Shown in pieces: positions 42,578 through 51,401 of a DNA stretch of 64,000 bases (the first letter of the stretch is position 1; each line of letters begins with the position of its first letter). The notes beneath the pieces were generated by a model, which had not been told where the DNA came from, ran no database searches, and was given only the letters and a program-made list of their open reading frames with translations. This stretch comes from Polaromonas sp. GTDB lineage: Bacteria > Pseudomonadota > Gammaproteobacteria > Burkholderiales > Burkholderiaceae_C. Where the stretch lies: positions 81,654 to 145,653 of the forward strand of contig NZ_JAUXUP010000042.1 of assembly GCF_030680935.1 (NCBI RefSeq), in the 5' to 3' direction. Both the position numbers and the translations under genes were made by a program.

Positions 42578-44257
42578 TTGTCCACCTCAAAACTTATTCT
42601 TGACTATGTTTATGAACATGAGTCTGCGCTGGCTGATCAGATTTACCTGACGCAACCTGTGGGTAACGGGCAGGTGGTTGACTACACCTGGCGCCAGATG
42701 ATGGACCAGGCGCGCCGCATGGCAACGCACCTGGCATCGCGCGGGTTTGAGCCTGGCGCGCGCATCGCCATCCTGTCAAAAAATACCGCGCACTTCATGA
42801 TGACCGAGCTGGCGATCTGGATGTCTGGCGGTACCACGGTAGCGATCTTTCCGACCGAATCGGCCGAAACGGTGAAGTACGTGCTGGAGCACAGCGGTGC
42901 CAGCCTTTTGTTCGTTGGCAAGCTCGACACCTGGCGCCAGCAAATGCCAGGCGTGCCCGCCGGTTTGCCATGTATTGCGTTGCCGCTGGCGCCAACAACC
43001 ACTTTCGACACCTGGGACGCGATTGTCAAAACAAGCCCTCCCATGGCCGGCAAGCCGCAGCGCAAGCCGGATGATGTGGCGATGCTGATGTACACGTCGG
43101 GCTCGACCGGCACGCCAAAGGGTGTGATGCACAGCTTTGAGCGCGCTACGCGCGCCAGCGAGGGCATTGTTGCCTATCAAGACAAACAGGTGGGCTCAGA
43201 CTTTGTCTACCGCGCCTTGTCCTACCTGCCTTTGGCGCATATTTTTGAGCGCGCCTGGATCGAATGCGCGGGCTTGGTGCGCGGCCGGGGGCATGTTTTT
43301 TTTGCCGAGTCGCTGGACACGTTTTTACAAGACCTGCAACGCGCACGCCCCACCGTATTCATCTCGGTGCCACGCCTGTGGCTGAAGTTTCAGCAAGGCG
43401 TGTTCAGCAAAATGCCGGCCAAAAAACTCGACTTTCTGCTGTCCGTTCCGCTGCTTGGCAAAATCGTCGCGCGCAAAGTGCTGACGCAACTGGGTCTCAA
43501 TGACGTCCTGCTGGCCGGCAGTGGCTCGGCGCCGATTCCCCCGGCGCTGATTGCGTGGTACCGCCGGCTGGGCCTGAACCTGATGGAGGGATACGCCATG
43601 ACCGAAGATTTCGCCTACTCCCACACCACCACCAGCACCTTGAACGCCGCAGGGCATGTGGGTGTGCCGTTTCCCGGTGTTCAGCGGCGCATCAACGCCG
43701 ATGGGGAAATCTTGATCAAATCGCCCGGTACGCTGGTGGGCTATTACAAGCGGCCCGACCTGGATGCCGAAACCTTCACCGCAGACGGTTTCTTCATGAC
43801 AGGCGATCTGGGTGAAGAAGGTCCGAACGGGCAACTGAAACTCACCGGGCGAAAAAAGGAACTGTTCAAAACCGGCAAGGGCAAGTATGTGGCCCCCGCA
43901 CCGATTGAAAACCTGATCAACGAAAGCCCCATGGTGGAGCTGTCACTGGTCTCAGGCGTTGGCCAGCAGGCCGCTTATGCGATGGTGGTGCCCGCAGAAA
44001 GCCTGCGACCACGCCTGACAGACCCGGCCGTGCGCGCCGAATTCATCGAAGAAATGACCGCCGTGCTCAGCCGTGTCAACAGCAAAGTTGCCGACTACGA
44101 ACAGCTGAAAATGATTGTGGTTGCCCGCGACCCCTGGTCCATGGACAACGGCTTTTTGACACCCACCATGAAGATCAAACGCAGCCGGATAGAAACGGCG
44201 GTCGACCCGGAAGTCGCAAAATGGTTTGCAGCCAAGGGGCCTGTCATCTGGCAATGA
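42578..44257 (+). CDS. AMP-binding acyl-CoA ligase (FadD/LCFA-like)
   Basis: A 559-residue ANL-superfamily ligase that activates a carboxylic acid as acyl-AMP and then acyl-CoA. The P-loop MYTSGSTGTPKG (about 170-181), GYAMTEDF (about 338) and the hinge region TGRKKELFKTGKGKYVAP are visible. The last motif is typical of long-chain acyl-CoA synthetases. The start is TTG at 42578 with AGGAG 5 bp upstream; no ATG fits the N-terminus. The chain-length preference cannot be told. Confidence 0.87.
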   Translation: MSTSKLILDYVYEHESALADQIYLTQPVGNGQVVDYTWRQMMDQARRMATHLASRGFEPGARIAILSKNTAHFMMTELAIWMSGGTTVAIFPTESAETVKYVLEHSGASLLFVGKLDTWRQQMPGVPAGLPCIALPLAPTTTFDTWDAIVKTSPPMAGKPQRKPDDVAMLMYTSGSTGTPKGVMHSFERATRASEGIVAYQDKQVGSDFVYRALSYLPLAHIFERAWIECAGLVRGRGHVFFAESLDTFLQDLQRARPTVFISVPRLWLKFQQGVFSKMPAKKLDFLLSVPLLGKIVARKVLTQLGLNDVLLAGSGSAPIPPALIAWYRRLGLNLMEGYAMTEDFAYSHTTTSTLNAAGHVGVPFPGVQRRINADGEILIKSPGTLVGYYKRPDLDAETFTADGFFMTGDLGEEGPNGQLKLTGRKKELFKTGKGKYVAPAPIENLINESPMVELSLVSGVGQQAAYAMVVPAESLRPRLTDPAVRAEFIEEMTAVLSRVNSKVADYEQLKMIVVARDPWSMDNGFLTPTMKIKRSRIETAVDPEVAKWFAAKGPVIWQ

Positions 44258-44325
44258 ATATAGACTGTAGGCGGCGACGGGTTGACTCACAAAGCAACCC
44301 CTTTTGAATCCATGAAAGAAAATTG

Positions 44326-44583
44326 ATGACCGAAGCCGCTGAAAGCCCTCCACAACCACCCTTGCCGGATCGCCTGTCGGTGGATCCGCGCAGCCCGCAT
44401 CACGTGGCCGCGGTGTTCGAGCATGAGATCGGCATCCGCTTCAACGACAAGGAGCGCCGGGATGTCGAGGAATATTGCATCAGCGAGCGCTGGGTCAGGG
44501 TGCCTGCGGGTAAAGCGCTGGACCGCAAGGGCCAGCCGCTGATGATCAAGCTCAAGGGCAAGGTCGAGGCGTTTTACAAATAG
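44326..44583 (+). CDS. DUF3297 family protein
   Basis: An 85-residue protein with the family pattern PPLPDRLSVDPRSPHHVAAV, HEIGIRFNDKERRDVEEYC and KLKGKVEAF. It is conserved in Proteobacteria and of unknown function. It follows the acyl-CoA ligase gene by 68 bp; whether it is co-transcribed is unclear. Confidence 0.85.
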   Translation: MTEAAESPPQPPLPDRLSVDPRSPHHVAAVFEHEIGIRFNDKERRDVEEYCISERWVRVPAGKALDRKGQPLMIKLKGKVEAFYK

Positions 44584-44624
44584 GCACCGGCGTCGCTCAA
44601 GTCGGCAAAACTTTCAGTATAAAT

Positions 44625-44677
44625 GCCATGCAGCCCTTTACTGGCGTGCGTAAGCAGCTATTAAATTGATAGCTACC
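44625..44677 (-). repeat. Dispersed ~55-bp palindromic repeat, copy 8
   Basis: An inverted-orientation copy between convergent genes: CAGCCCTTTACTGGC, GTGCGTAAGCAGCTATTAAA, then TTGATAGCTACC. The core ATAGC/GCTAT stem is intact. Confidence 0.72.
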
Positions 44678-44694
44678 CGAGAGACTGGCGTGCG

Positions 44695-45975
44695 TCAATG
44701 CGCGGGGTTGAGTCGGGGAAGGGTTTCTTCACCCCAGAGGTAAAGCACGGCGCCGGACAGCAGCATCGCCACGGCGACAAACCAGAAGGCGCTCTCAATG
44801 CGTCCGCCCAGGGCTGCGGCCGCGCCCAGACCCAGGGCGCCAATGCCGTAACCCAGATCGCGCCAGAAGCGGTATATGCCGATGGCAGAGGCACGCCAAG
44901 CGGGATGGGCGATGTCGGCCACCGCCGCGCTGAGATTCGGGTACAGCATCGCCATGCCCAGGCCCGCAATCGCGGCCGAGGCGCTCCACCACGCCGAGCC
45001 GTGGCCCAGCGGCAAGAGCGCAACACCGGCGCCGCACAGCCACATGCCCCAGACGTTCAGGTAGTGCCTGCCGACCCGGTCGGACAGCCTGCCGGTGAAA
45101 AGCTGGGCCCCACCCCAGGTGAAACCGTAAACACCGACGATCCAGCCGATACCGGGCAAGCTGACGCCTTGCTGGTGCAGATAAACCGGCCAGAACGCCC
45201 AGACCAGTGCATCGACAAACTTCTCGACCATGCCCGCCTGGCACAGCGCTGCCATGCGGCGGTCCCGCCAGCTCATGAGGACAAACATTTCCCGGGTCGT
45301 CGGCTGCGCACTGACATCCGTCGGATAACGCGGTCGCAAAGCTTGCACCGAAGGTGCTGCAACGTGGCGCTTGATTTCGGCATTGGCCCAGGGCAGCGTC
45401 TCCTTGACGCCCAGCCAGGCCAGCAGCGTGGCCAGCCCGATGACGGCCGCGCCAAACCACAGCAGGCCTTCGCGCGGACCCAGCATCGAGGCGGCATAAC
45501 CCGTCACCACGCCGGCAATGGCCACACCGACATAACCGGCAAACTCGTTGAGTCCGATGACCAGTCCGCGCTGGTCGGCGCGGGTGATGTCGAGCTTGGC
45601 CGTCTGTGTCATCGACCAGGTCAGGCCCTGGTTGACGCCCAACAAAATGGTTGCCACGACAATCCAGCTCCATGAGGTTGCGAAGTAGACGACCAGCGGA
45701 ATCGGCAGCGCCACCAGCCAACCCACCAGCAGCACCCGCCGGCGGCCCATGCGTTCAGCCAGACGGCCGGCGACGAAGTTCATCGCGCCCTTGACGAAAC
45801 CGAAGGCAACGACGAAAGCCACCAGCAGCATGAAGGAGTCGCGCGGCACGCCAAATTCGGTCTCGGCCAGCGCCGGGACAACGTTGCGCATCATGCCTAT
45901 GGTCATGCCCACGAACAGTACCTGCAGCAACTGCTGCAGAACCTGGCCGAGGTTGGTGCGAATCCCGTACTCCAT
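44695..45975 (-). CDS. MFS transporter of the sulfur-type operon
   Basis: A 426-residue major facilitator with about twelve helices. Motif A is visible as FVAGRLAERMGRRRVLLVGW, and a related loop occurs in the second half (FTGRLSDRVGRHYLN). It is the last gene of a four-gene operon after the ArsR-rhodanese, DsrE and MBL genes, spaced 11 bp from the last. Context suggests transport of a sulfur compound, such as a sulfur oxyanion, but this is inference. Confidence 0.85.
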   Translation of the reverse strand: MEYGIRTNLGQVLQQLLQVLFVGMTIGMMRNVVPALAETEFGVPRDSFMLLVAFVVAFGFVKGAMNFVAGRLAERMGRRRVLLVGWLVALPIPLVVYFATSWSWIVVATILLGVNQGLTWSMTQTAKLDITRADQRGLVIGLNEFAGYVGVAIAGVVTGYAASMLGPREGLLWFGAAVIGLATLLAWLGVKETLPWANAEIKRHVAAPSVQALRPRYPTDVSAQPTTREMFVLMSWRDRRMAALCQAGMVEKFVDALVWAFWPVYLHQQGVSLPGIGWIVGVYGFTWGGAQLFTGRLSDRVGRHYLNVWGMWLCGAGVALLPLGHGSAWWSASAAIAGLGMAMLYPNLSAAVADIAHPAWRASAIGIYRFWRDLGYGIGALGLGAAAALGGRIESAFWFVAVAMLLSGAVLYLWGEETLPRLNPAH

Positions 45976-45986
45976 TTGCCTTCAGC

Positions 45987-46742
45987 TCAGACGTGCGCCG
46001 GCTCCGGTGCCGTTCCACGCAGGTTGGCCTCAACGATGCGGGCCATGTCCTGAGGCTGCGGTGGAATGTCCGCCGTGACCGCACTGACGAATGCGTCGCG
46101 CGACATCGAAAGCATGGGGTTGAAGCGTTTTTCGAAACCGATGGTTGACGCGGGTTTGCCGGACAAGCCGGCACCACAGGCGCTGCCGGCCTGGTGGCCG
46201 GGATAGATTTCTAGGTCGGCGGGCAAGGTCAGCAGTTTGGCTTGCAGCGTATCGTGCAATTGGCCCGCCATCTCCCGCTCGCGGCCCGCCAGGTCGGGGC
46301 GCCCGACTGCGCCGACAAACAGCGTGTCACCGGTGATGACGAACCATGGCTCGTCGCCCCGGCGCAGGTCGCGTACCACCAGGCAGATGCTGTCCGGCGT
46401 GTGCCCGGGGGTATGCAACACATCGACCACCACGTTGCCGGCCTCAAGGCGTTGGCCGTCTGTGACTGGCGCGAATTCAAAAGAGACTCTCCCCTTGTTG
46501 CTTTCGTGCAGGTAATACGGCGCACCGACCCGCTGGGCCAGTGCCAAGCCGCCCGAGTAGTGGTCGGCATGCACATGGGTGTCGATGACGTGGGCAATCC
46601 TGACGCCCGCCTTCTCGGCCTCGGCGATGAACCAGTCCTCGTCGCCCGCCGCCACGTCAACCGCCACCGCTTTCGCCAGACCTGCGCAGCCGAAAAAGTA
46701 AGAGAGGGTGGCGTTTTCCGCCGGTCGTTGTTTGAAGAACAT
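45987..46742 (-). CDS. MBL-fold hydrolase, persulfide-dioxygenase-like
   Basis: A 251-residue metallo-beta-lactamase-fold protein. The metal motif THVHADH (residues 55-61) supplies His56, His58, Asp60 and His61; further ligands are the His in HTPGHTPDS, Asp in TGDTLFVG and His in YPGHQAGSACG. Layout and size match ETHE1/BlH-type iron persulfide dioxygenases, which oxidise glutathione persulfide to sulfite. A glyoxalase II role is less likely given the sulfur neighbours. AGGAGA lies 5 bp upstream of the ATG. Confidence 0.82.
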   Translation of the reverse strand: MFFKQRPAENATLSYFFGCAGLAKAVAVDVAAGDEDWFIAEAEKAGVRIAHVIDTHVHADHYSGGLALAQRVGAPYYLHESNKGRVSFEFAPVTDGQRLEAGNVVVDVLHTPGHTPDSICLVVRDLRRGDEPWFVITGDTLFVGAVGRPDLAGREREMAGQLHDTLQAKLLTLPADLEIYPGHQAGSACGAGLSGKPASTIGFEKRFNPMLSMSRDAFVSAVTADIPPQPQDMARIVEANLRGTAPEPAHV

Positions 46743-46756
46743 GCTTGTCTCCTGAG

Positions 46757-47107
46757 TCAAAACACCAGAACCTTGTCGGCCCAGGCTGTCCACTGGGTGA
46801 GTTCGTCCAGGGTGCTTCGGTGCGAGCCCGGGATCAGATCCTCGACACTGATGCCACGCGCATCCATACAGGTACCGCAGACGCCGATGATGCCGGCGTG
46901 GCTGACCACTGAGCCGAGCATCACCTCGAGGTTGTAGAAGCCGCCCGGTACCTTCTGGAAGCGGTGCGCGGCGGATGCCGCGTCACCGATCAGAAAGACC
47001 CGGACCTCGTTGTCGGACTGCCTGGCCAGTGCGCCCGCCAGGCGCGCCCCGTTATACGTCCGTTCACTGCCGTAGGGAGCGTCGTTCAGGATGAGCAGTG
47101 TGTTCAT
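46757..47107 (-). CDS. DsrE family protein
   Basis: A 116-residue DsrE/DsrF-like protein: MNTLLILNDAPYGSERTYNG, FLIGDAASAA, and a Cys pair in GVCGTCMDARGI, suited to binding or relaying sulfur as a persulfide. The gene lies between the ArsR-rhodanese and persulfide-dioxygenase-like genes with short spacers, so it probably carries sulfane sulfur between these proteins. Confidence 0.85.
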   Translation of the reverse strand: MNTLLILNDAPYGSERTYNGARLAGALARQSDNEVRVFLIGDAASAAHRFQKVPGGFYNLEVMLGSVVSHAGIIGVCGTCMDARGISVEDLIPGSHRSTLDELTQWTAWADKVLVF

Positions 47108-47115
47108 GCCGTGCC

Positions 47116-47775
47116 TCAGCTTGACTGTTCGATGGGCAGGCCACGGGCGCGCCACTCCGCCACGCCGTCGGTCAGATGAAAGGCGCTGTAACCCTTTTTG
47201 CGCAGCAACTCGACCGCATCCTTGGCCATCAGGCAGAACGGGCCGCGGCAGTAGGCGACAACGGGCACGTCTTTGGGAAGCTCTTTCAGCCGTTTCCGGA
47301 GTTCGTCCACGGGCAGTGATCGGGCATGTGGCAAATGGGCGCTGGCGAATTCCTCTTCCGGCCGCACATCCAGAACCAGGACTTCACCAGCCTTGGCTTT
47401 TTTCAGGATGGCAGCGCGGTCGATGCCCTCCAGCTGCTCGCCGTGATCGACGATGGAGGCCAGCGCCATCTGCAACTCAACCAACCGTTCCTCGGCCTCG
47501 GACCGCAGCTTCACCCAGAGATCGGCCACGCTGTTGCTGGCCAGTCGATACAGAACGTACTTTCCTTCCTTGCGTGTCTCGGCGAGCCGCGCCAGACGCA
47601 ACTGTTTCAAATGGGCGCTGGCGAGCTTGACGCTGATTTCAGACTGCGCCGCAAGCACTTCGACGGTTTTTTCACCCTGGCAGAGCAGCTCGATCAGCTC
47701 CAGACGTTTCGGACTGGCGACGGCCTTACCGATGCGAGCAACTTGCTCGTATAAATGGTCTTTAATGTGTCTCAC
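47116..47775 (-). CDS. ArsR-type HTH-rhodanese fusion regulator
   Basis: A 219-residue two-domain protein. Residues ~10-95 form an ArsR winged helix (KAVASPKRLELIELLCQGEK, SAHLKQLRLARLAETRKEG). Residues ~120-215 form a rhodanese domain with Cys176 in the active loop YCRGPFCLMAKD and a second Cys181. The fusion suggests that DNA binding responds to sulfane sulfur bound at the rhodanese cysteine; this is inference. It is first in the operon, with a palindrome 9 bp upstream. Confidence 0.88.
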   Translation of the reverse strand: MRHIKDHLYEQVARIGKAVASPKRLELIELLCQGEKTVEVLAAQSEISVKLASAHLKQLRLARLAETRKEGKYVLYRLASNSVADLWVKLRSEAEERLVELQMALASIVDHGEQLEGIDRAAILKKAKAGEVLVLDVRPEEEFASAHLPHARSLPVDELRKRLKELPKDVPVVAYCRGPFCLMAKDAVELLRKKGYSAFHLTDGVAEWRARGLPIEQSS

Positions 47776-47783
47776 ACCAACAC

Positions 47784-47799
47784 TCTAACGTTCATTAGA
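47784..47799. promoter_or_regulatory. Possible ArsR-type operator
   Basis: TCTAA (47784-47788) and TTAGA (47795-47799) form an inverted repeat with a 6-bp spacer, immediately upstream of the ArsR-rhodanese gene. Autoregulation of the sulfur operon at this site is likely. Confidence 0.5.
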
Positions 47800-47857
47800 T
47801 TGTTTGTCAAACACGAATCTCAAAAAATGGCATACGCCCATAAAGACGCTTGCCCAC

Positions 47858-47898
47858 AAGGGATGAGCGTAAACAGCTATCAACTCGATAGCTAATTG
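47858..47898 (-). repeat. Dispersed repeat, part-copy 9
   Basis: Inverted orientation: GAGCGTAAACAGCTATCAAC followed by TCGATAGCTAATTG. The AGCTAT/ATAGCT core is kept, but the GGGC half is poor. It lies in the divergent gap left of the clpB end. Confidence 0.6.
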
Positions 47899-47924
47899 AT
47901 CGCTCTCACCCTGGCCCGGACCTG

Positions 47925-47972
47925 CTGTCCCGGAACCCGAATCCATGGATTGCGGTCAAGCCCGCAATGACA
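47925..47972. repeat. Second type of palindromic repeat downstream of clpB
   Basis: CCCGAATCCATGGATTGCGG is followed by a CCGCAAT arm; ATTGCGG (47949-47955) pairs with CCGCAAT (47962-47968). On the minus strand it reads GTCATTGCGGGCTTGACCGC, a motif I recognise as a recurrent extragenic palindrome in many proteobacterial genomes. It lies about 30 bp beyond the clpB stop and may contribute to mRNA ends. Confidence 0.5.
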
Positions 47973-47997
47973 CAGCCAAGCGTTCTGAAATGGCGGC

Positions 47998-50598
47998 TCA
48001 AGTCACTGACCGGTCAAACCTGAACACCCCGGGCTCGCGCACCGGGTCCACATCGACCGGGATCGTGCTCTTGGGCAAAAACCGCCCTTCAAGCAGCAAC
48101 TTCGACAGCGGATTTTCAATACGCTGCTGGATCGCACGCTTGAGCGGCCTGGCGCCGAACACCGGATCGAAGCCGACCTTGGCCAGCTCGGCAATGGCGG
48201 CCTCCGACACCTCCATCGTCAGGTCCATTTTTTCCAGCCGCGCCATCAGCACCTTGAGCTGGATGCGGGCAATCGATTCGATGTTTTTCGCGTCGAGCGC
48301 ATGGAAGACCACGGTTTCGTCAATCCGGTTCAAGAACTCGGGGCGGAAGTAGTTCTTCAGCTCGTCGGTCACTGCGTCCTTGATCTCTTCATACGGCTTG
48401 CCCACCATGGACTGGATGATGGGGGATCCGATGTTGCTGGTCATGACGATGACGGTGTTCTTGAAGTCGACCGTGCGGCCCTGGCCGTCGGTCAGGCGGC
48501 CATCGTCCAGCACCTGCAGCAGCACGTTGAAGACATCGGGGTGGGCTTTTTCCACTTCGTCAAGCAGCAGCACGCTGTAGGGCTTGCGGCGCACGGCTTC
48601 GGTCAGTGTGCCGCCCTCTTCGTAACCCACATAACCAGGCGGTGCCCCTATCAGGCGGGCCACGGAATGTTTTTCCATGAACTCGCTCATGTCCACGCGG
48701 ATCAGGTGGTCCTCGCTGTCAAACAAAAAACCCGCCAGCGCCTTGCACAGCTCCGTCTTGCCAACGCCCGTGGGGCCCAGGAAAAGGAATGAGCCTGTGG
48801 GCCGGTTCGGATCGCTCAGGCCCGAGCGCGAGCGGCGGATCGCGTTGGCGACCGCGCCTATGGCTTCTTCCTGGCCAACCACCCGTTCGTGCAACTTGCC
48901 TTCCATCAGCAGCAATTTGTCGCGTTCACCCTGCATCAGTTTGCTGACCGGAATGCCGGTGGCGCGTGCCACCACCTCGGCAATCTCTTCGGCACCAACC
49001 TGGGTGCGCAACAGCGTAGGCGCGTCGGACTTGCCCTTGCTCGCCTCGGCATCCTGCGCTTCCTTCAAGCGCTTTTCCAACTCGGGCAGCTTGCCGTATT
49101 GCAGCTCGGCGACCTTGTTAAAGTCGCCCTTGCGGGTCTGCTCTTCAATCTGGAAACGGATGCGGTCGATTTCCTCCATCACGTCTTTGGAGCCGAGCGC
49201 CTGGGCTTTTTCAGCCTGCCAGATTTCGTCCAGGTCGGATATTTCCTTTTGCAGCTTGACGATTTCTTCCTCGATCAGGCTGAAGCGCTTTTGCGAGGAC
49301 TCGTCTTTTTCACGGCGCACGGCTTCGCGCTCGATCTGCAGCTGGATCAGCCGGCGGTCCAGCTTGTCCATGACCTCGGGCTTGGAGTCGCGCTCGATGG
49401 CGATCTTGCTGGCGGCCTCGTCAATCAGGTCAATCGCCTTGTCGGGCAAAAACCGGTCGGTGATGTAGCGGTGGGACAGCTCGGCCGCGGCAACAATGGC
49501 CGGGTCGGTGATCTGCACGCCGTGGTGCAGCTCGTATTTTTCTTTCAGGCCGCGCAGGATGGCGATGGTCGCTTCAACCGAAGGCTCACCCACCAGAATT
49601 TTCTGGAAGCGTCGCTCCAGCGCAGCGTCTTTTTCAATGTACTTGCGGTATTCATCGAGCGTGGTGGCGCCCACGCAATGCAGCTCGCCGCGCGCCAGCG
49701 CAGGCTTGAGCATGTTGCCGGCGTCCATCGCACCTTCGGCCTTGCCGGCGCCCACCATGGTGTGCAGCTCGTCGATAAACACAATGGTCTGGCCTTCATC
49801 CTTGGCGAGTTCTTTCAGCACGGTTTTCAGGCGTTCTTCAAACTCGCCACGGAACTTGGCGCCCGCCAGCAGGGCCGCCATGTCCAGGCTCAGCACACGT
49901 TTGCCTTTCAGCGACTCCGGCACCTCGCCGGCCACAATGCGCTGCGCCAGGCCTTCCACAATGGCCGTCTTGCCCACGCCGGGTTCGCCGATCAACACCG
50001 GGTTGTTTTTTGTGCGGCGCTGTAATACCTGGATGGCGCGGCGGATCTCGTCGTCGCGGCCAATCACCGGGTCAAGCTTGCCCAAACGTGCGCGCTCGGT
50101 CAGGTCCATGGTGTATTTTTTCAGGGCCTCGCGCTGGCCTTCGGCCTCGGGGCTGTCCATCTTCTCGCCGCCGCGCACCGTATCAATCGCCGACTCCAGC
50201 GATTTGCGGTTCAGCCCGGCTTCTTTGGCCATACGCCCCACCTCAGCCTTGCTGTCGGCCACCGCCAGCAAAAACAGCTCCCCGGCGATGAACTGGTCGC
50301 CGCGCTTGATGGACTCTTTTTCTGTGGCCTGCAGCAACTTGCCGAGTTCGGGGCCGACCTGTATCTGCTCCTGGCCGGAAACCGATGGCAGTTTTTTGAT
50401 CGCCGCCTCAGCGGCAGCCTGTAGGGCAGCCACATTGACGCCGGCGCGCTGCAGCAGCGCTTTCGGGCCGTCGTCCTGGGCCAGCATGGCGGCTAGCAGG
50501 TGCACCGGCTCAATGTAGGCGTTGTCATTGCCCAGCGCCAGCGACTGGGCGTCGCTGAGGGCTTCCTGGAATTTGGTGGTGAGTTTGTCCTGGCGCAT
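47998..50598 (-). CDS. clpB: ATP-dependent disaggregase ClpB
   Basis: An 866-residue Hsp100 chaperone that resolubilises aggregated protein with DnaK. Domains in order are the Clp N-domain (residues 1-145), AAA+ 1 with Walker A GEPGVGKT (about 206) and Walker [10 protein letters not shown], a coiled-coil M-domain (about 410-525, rich in Glu/Lys/Arg), and AAA+ 2 with GPTGVGKT (about 610) and [10 protein letters not shown]. The M-domain separates it from ClpA. A heat-shock sigma-type promoter is visible upstream. Confidence 0.97.
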   Translation of the reverse strand: MRQDKLTTKFQEALSDAQSLALGNDNAYIEPVHLLAAMLAQDDGPKALLQRAGVNVAALQAAAEAAIKKLPSVSGQEQIQVGPELGKLLQATEKESIKRGDQFIAGELFLLAVADSKAEVGRMAKEAGLNRKSLESAIDTVRGGEKMDSPEAEGQREALKKYTMDLTERARLGKLDPVIGRDDEIRRAIQVLQRRTKNNPVLIGEPGVGKTAIVEGLAQRIVAGEVPESLKGKRVLSLDMAALLAGAKFRGEFEERLKTVLKELAKDEGQTIVFIDELHTMVGAGKAEGAMDAGNMLKPALARGELHCVGATTLDEYRKYIEKDAALERRFQKILVGEPSVEATIAILRGLKEKYELHHGVQITDPAIVAAAELSHRYITDRFLPDKAIDLIDEAASKIAIERDSKPEVMDKLDRRLIQLQIEREAVRREKDESSQKRFSLIEEEIVKLQKEISDLDEIWQAEKAQALGSKDVMEEIDRIRFQIEEQTRKGDFNKVAELQYGKLPELEKRLKEAQDAEASKGKSDAPTLLRTQVGAEEIAEVVARATGIPVSKLMQGERDKLLLMEGKLHERVVGQEEAIGAVANAIRRSRSGLSDPNRPTGSFLFLGPTGVGKTELCKALAGFLFDSEDHLIRVDMSEFMEKHSVARLIGAPPGYVGYEEGGTLTEAVRRKPYSVLLLDEVEKAHPDVFNVLLQVLDDGRLTDGQGRTVDFKNTVIVMTSNIGSPIIQSMVGKPYEEIKDAVTDELKNYFRPEFLNRIDETVVFHALDAKNIESIARIQLKVLMARLEKMDLTMEVSEAAIAELAKVGFDPVFGARPLKRAIQQRIENPLSKLLLEGRFLPKSTIPVDVDPVREPGVFRFDRSVT

Positions 50599-50628
50599 GG
50601 CGTCCTCTGGTGAACTTGATTGCTGAAG

Positions 50629-50657
50629 ATCTGGGGCTGGGGCCGGGGCTTTTCAAT
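50629..50657 (-). promoter_or_regulatory. RpoH (sigma-32) promoter of clpB
   Basis: On the minus strand ATTGAAA (50657-50651) and CCCCAGAT (50636-50629) are separated by 14 bp. The sigma-32 consensus is CTTGAAA-N11-16-CCCCATNT, so the match is close. It lies about 30 bp upstream of the clpB start. Confidence 0.75.
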
Positions 50658-50770
50658 AGCCCTGCGCTCGACGAGGTCTGCAGATGATTAGGCGCCGCCC
50701 GCCGTTCCGCCGGATTGATGGAGATCAATCCGCGGGCTGAGGCGTCGCCGAACAGGCCTAAAATGCATCC

Positions 50771-51391
50771 ATGAACATCCACCAGGTTTCAGTCAGCTAC
50801 GTTCTGGAGCAGGACCGCCTGTTGATACGTATCAACGGCAAGGAAGGCGGCGAATTGCGCGCCTGGCTGACCCGGCGGCTGGCGTTGGGTTTGATGCCTG
50901 TGCTGAACAAGACAGCAGGCGAGCAGATGGCCAAAGTGGCAGGTGCCGGGCCCTCCGCTGCCAGCCTGGAAGACAAACGCCAGCAAATGGTGAGCGCCTT
51001 CGAGAAAGAGGCTTCACTGCGCAAGGGCGACTTTGAAACGCCGTACCAGACGCAAGCCAGTGCACCGGCTGATGTACCCGTAGGGCCAGAGCCGCTGCTG
51101 CTGACCGAGGTCAAAATCACACTGATGGGCAATGGTCAGCTGCGCTTGCAGATGTTTGAAAAATTTCCGGGCCAGGACAGCAGCCGCAACTTCCAGATCA
51201 TGATGGACGCACCCCTGAGCAATGGCTTGCTGCAATTGCTGCACCAGGGCCTGCAGCAGTCCCGCTGGCTGGAGGCGCCGCTTGCAATGACCGCAGCGAC
51301 AGACCTCGCGCCAGCCGGTCTGACCGGCGCGCCCGACACCGAGGCCGCAGAGTTGTCCGCAGAGACCTCCAAGCCCAGGTACCTGAACTGA
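50771..51391 (+). CDS. Conserved-looking hypothetical protein
   Basis: A 206-residue cytoplasmic protein with no signal peptide or membrane helix that I can identify. The N-terminal part (RLLIRINGKEGGELRAWLTR) and the middle (LTEVKITLMGNGQLRLQMFE) look structured; residues 60-115 and the C-terminal 35 are low-complexity (Ala, Pro, Thr, Glu). I do not recognise the family. It is divergent from clpB with a 172-bp gap that contains the clpB promoter. Confidence 0.7.
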   Translation: MNIHQVSVSYVLEQDRLLIRINGKEGGELRAWLTRRLALGLMPVLNKTAGEQMAKVAGAGPSAASLEDKRQQMVSAFEKEASLRKGDFETPYQTQASAPADVPVGPEPLLLTEVKITLMGNGQLRLQMFEKFPGQDSSRNFQIMMDAPLSNGLLQLLHQGLQQSRWLEAPLAMTAATDLAPAGLTGAPDTEAAELSAETSKPRYLN

Positions 51392-51401
51392 AACGCGCGG
51401 C

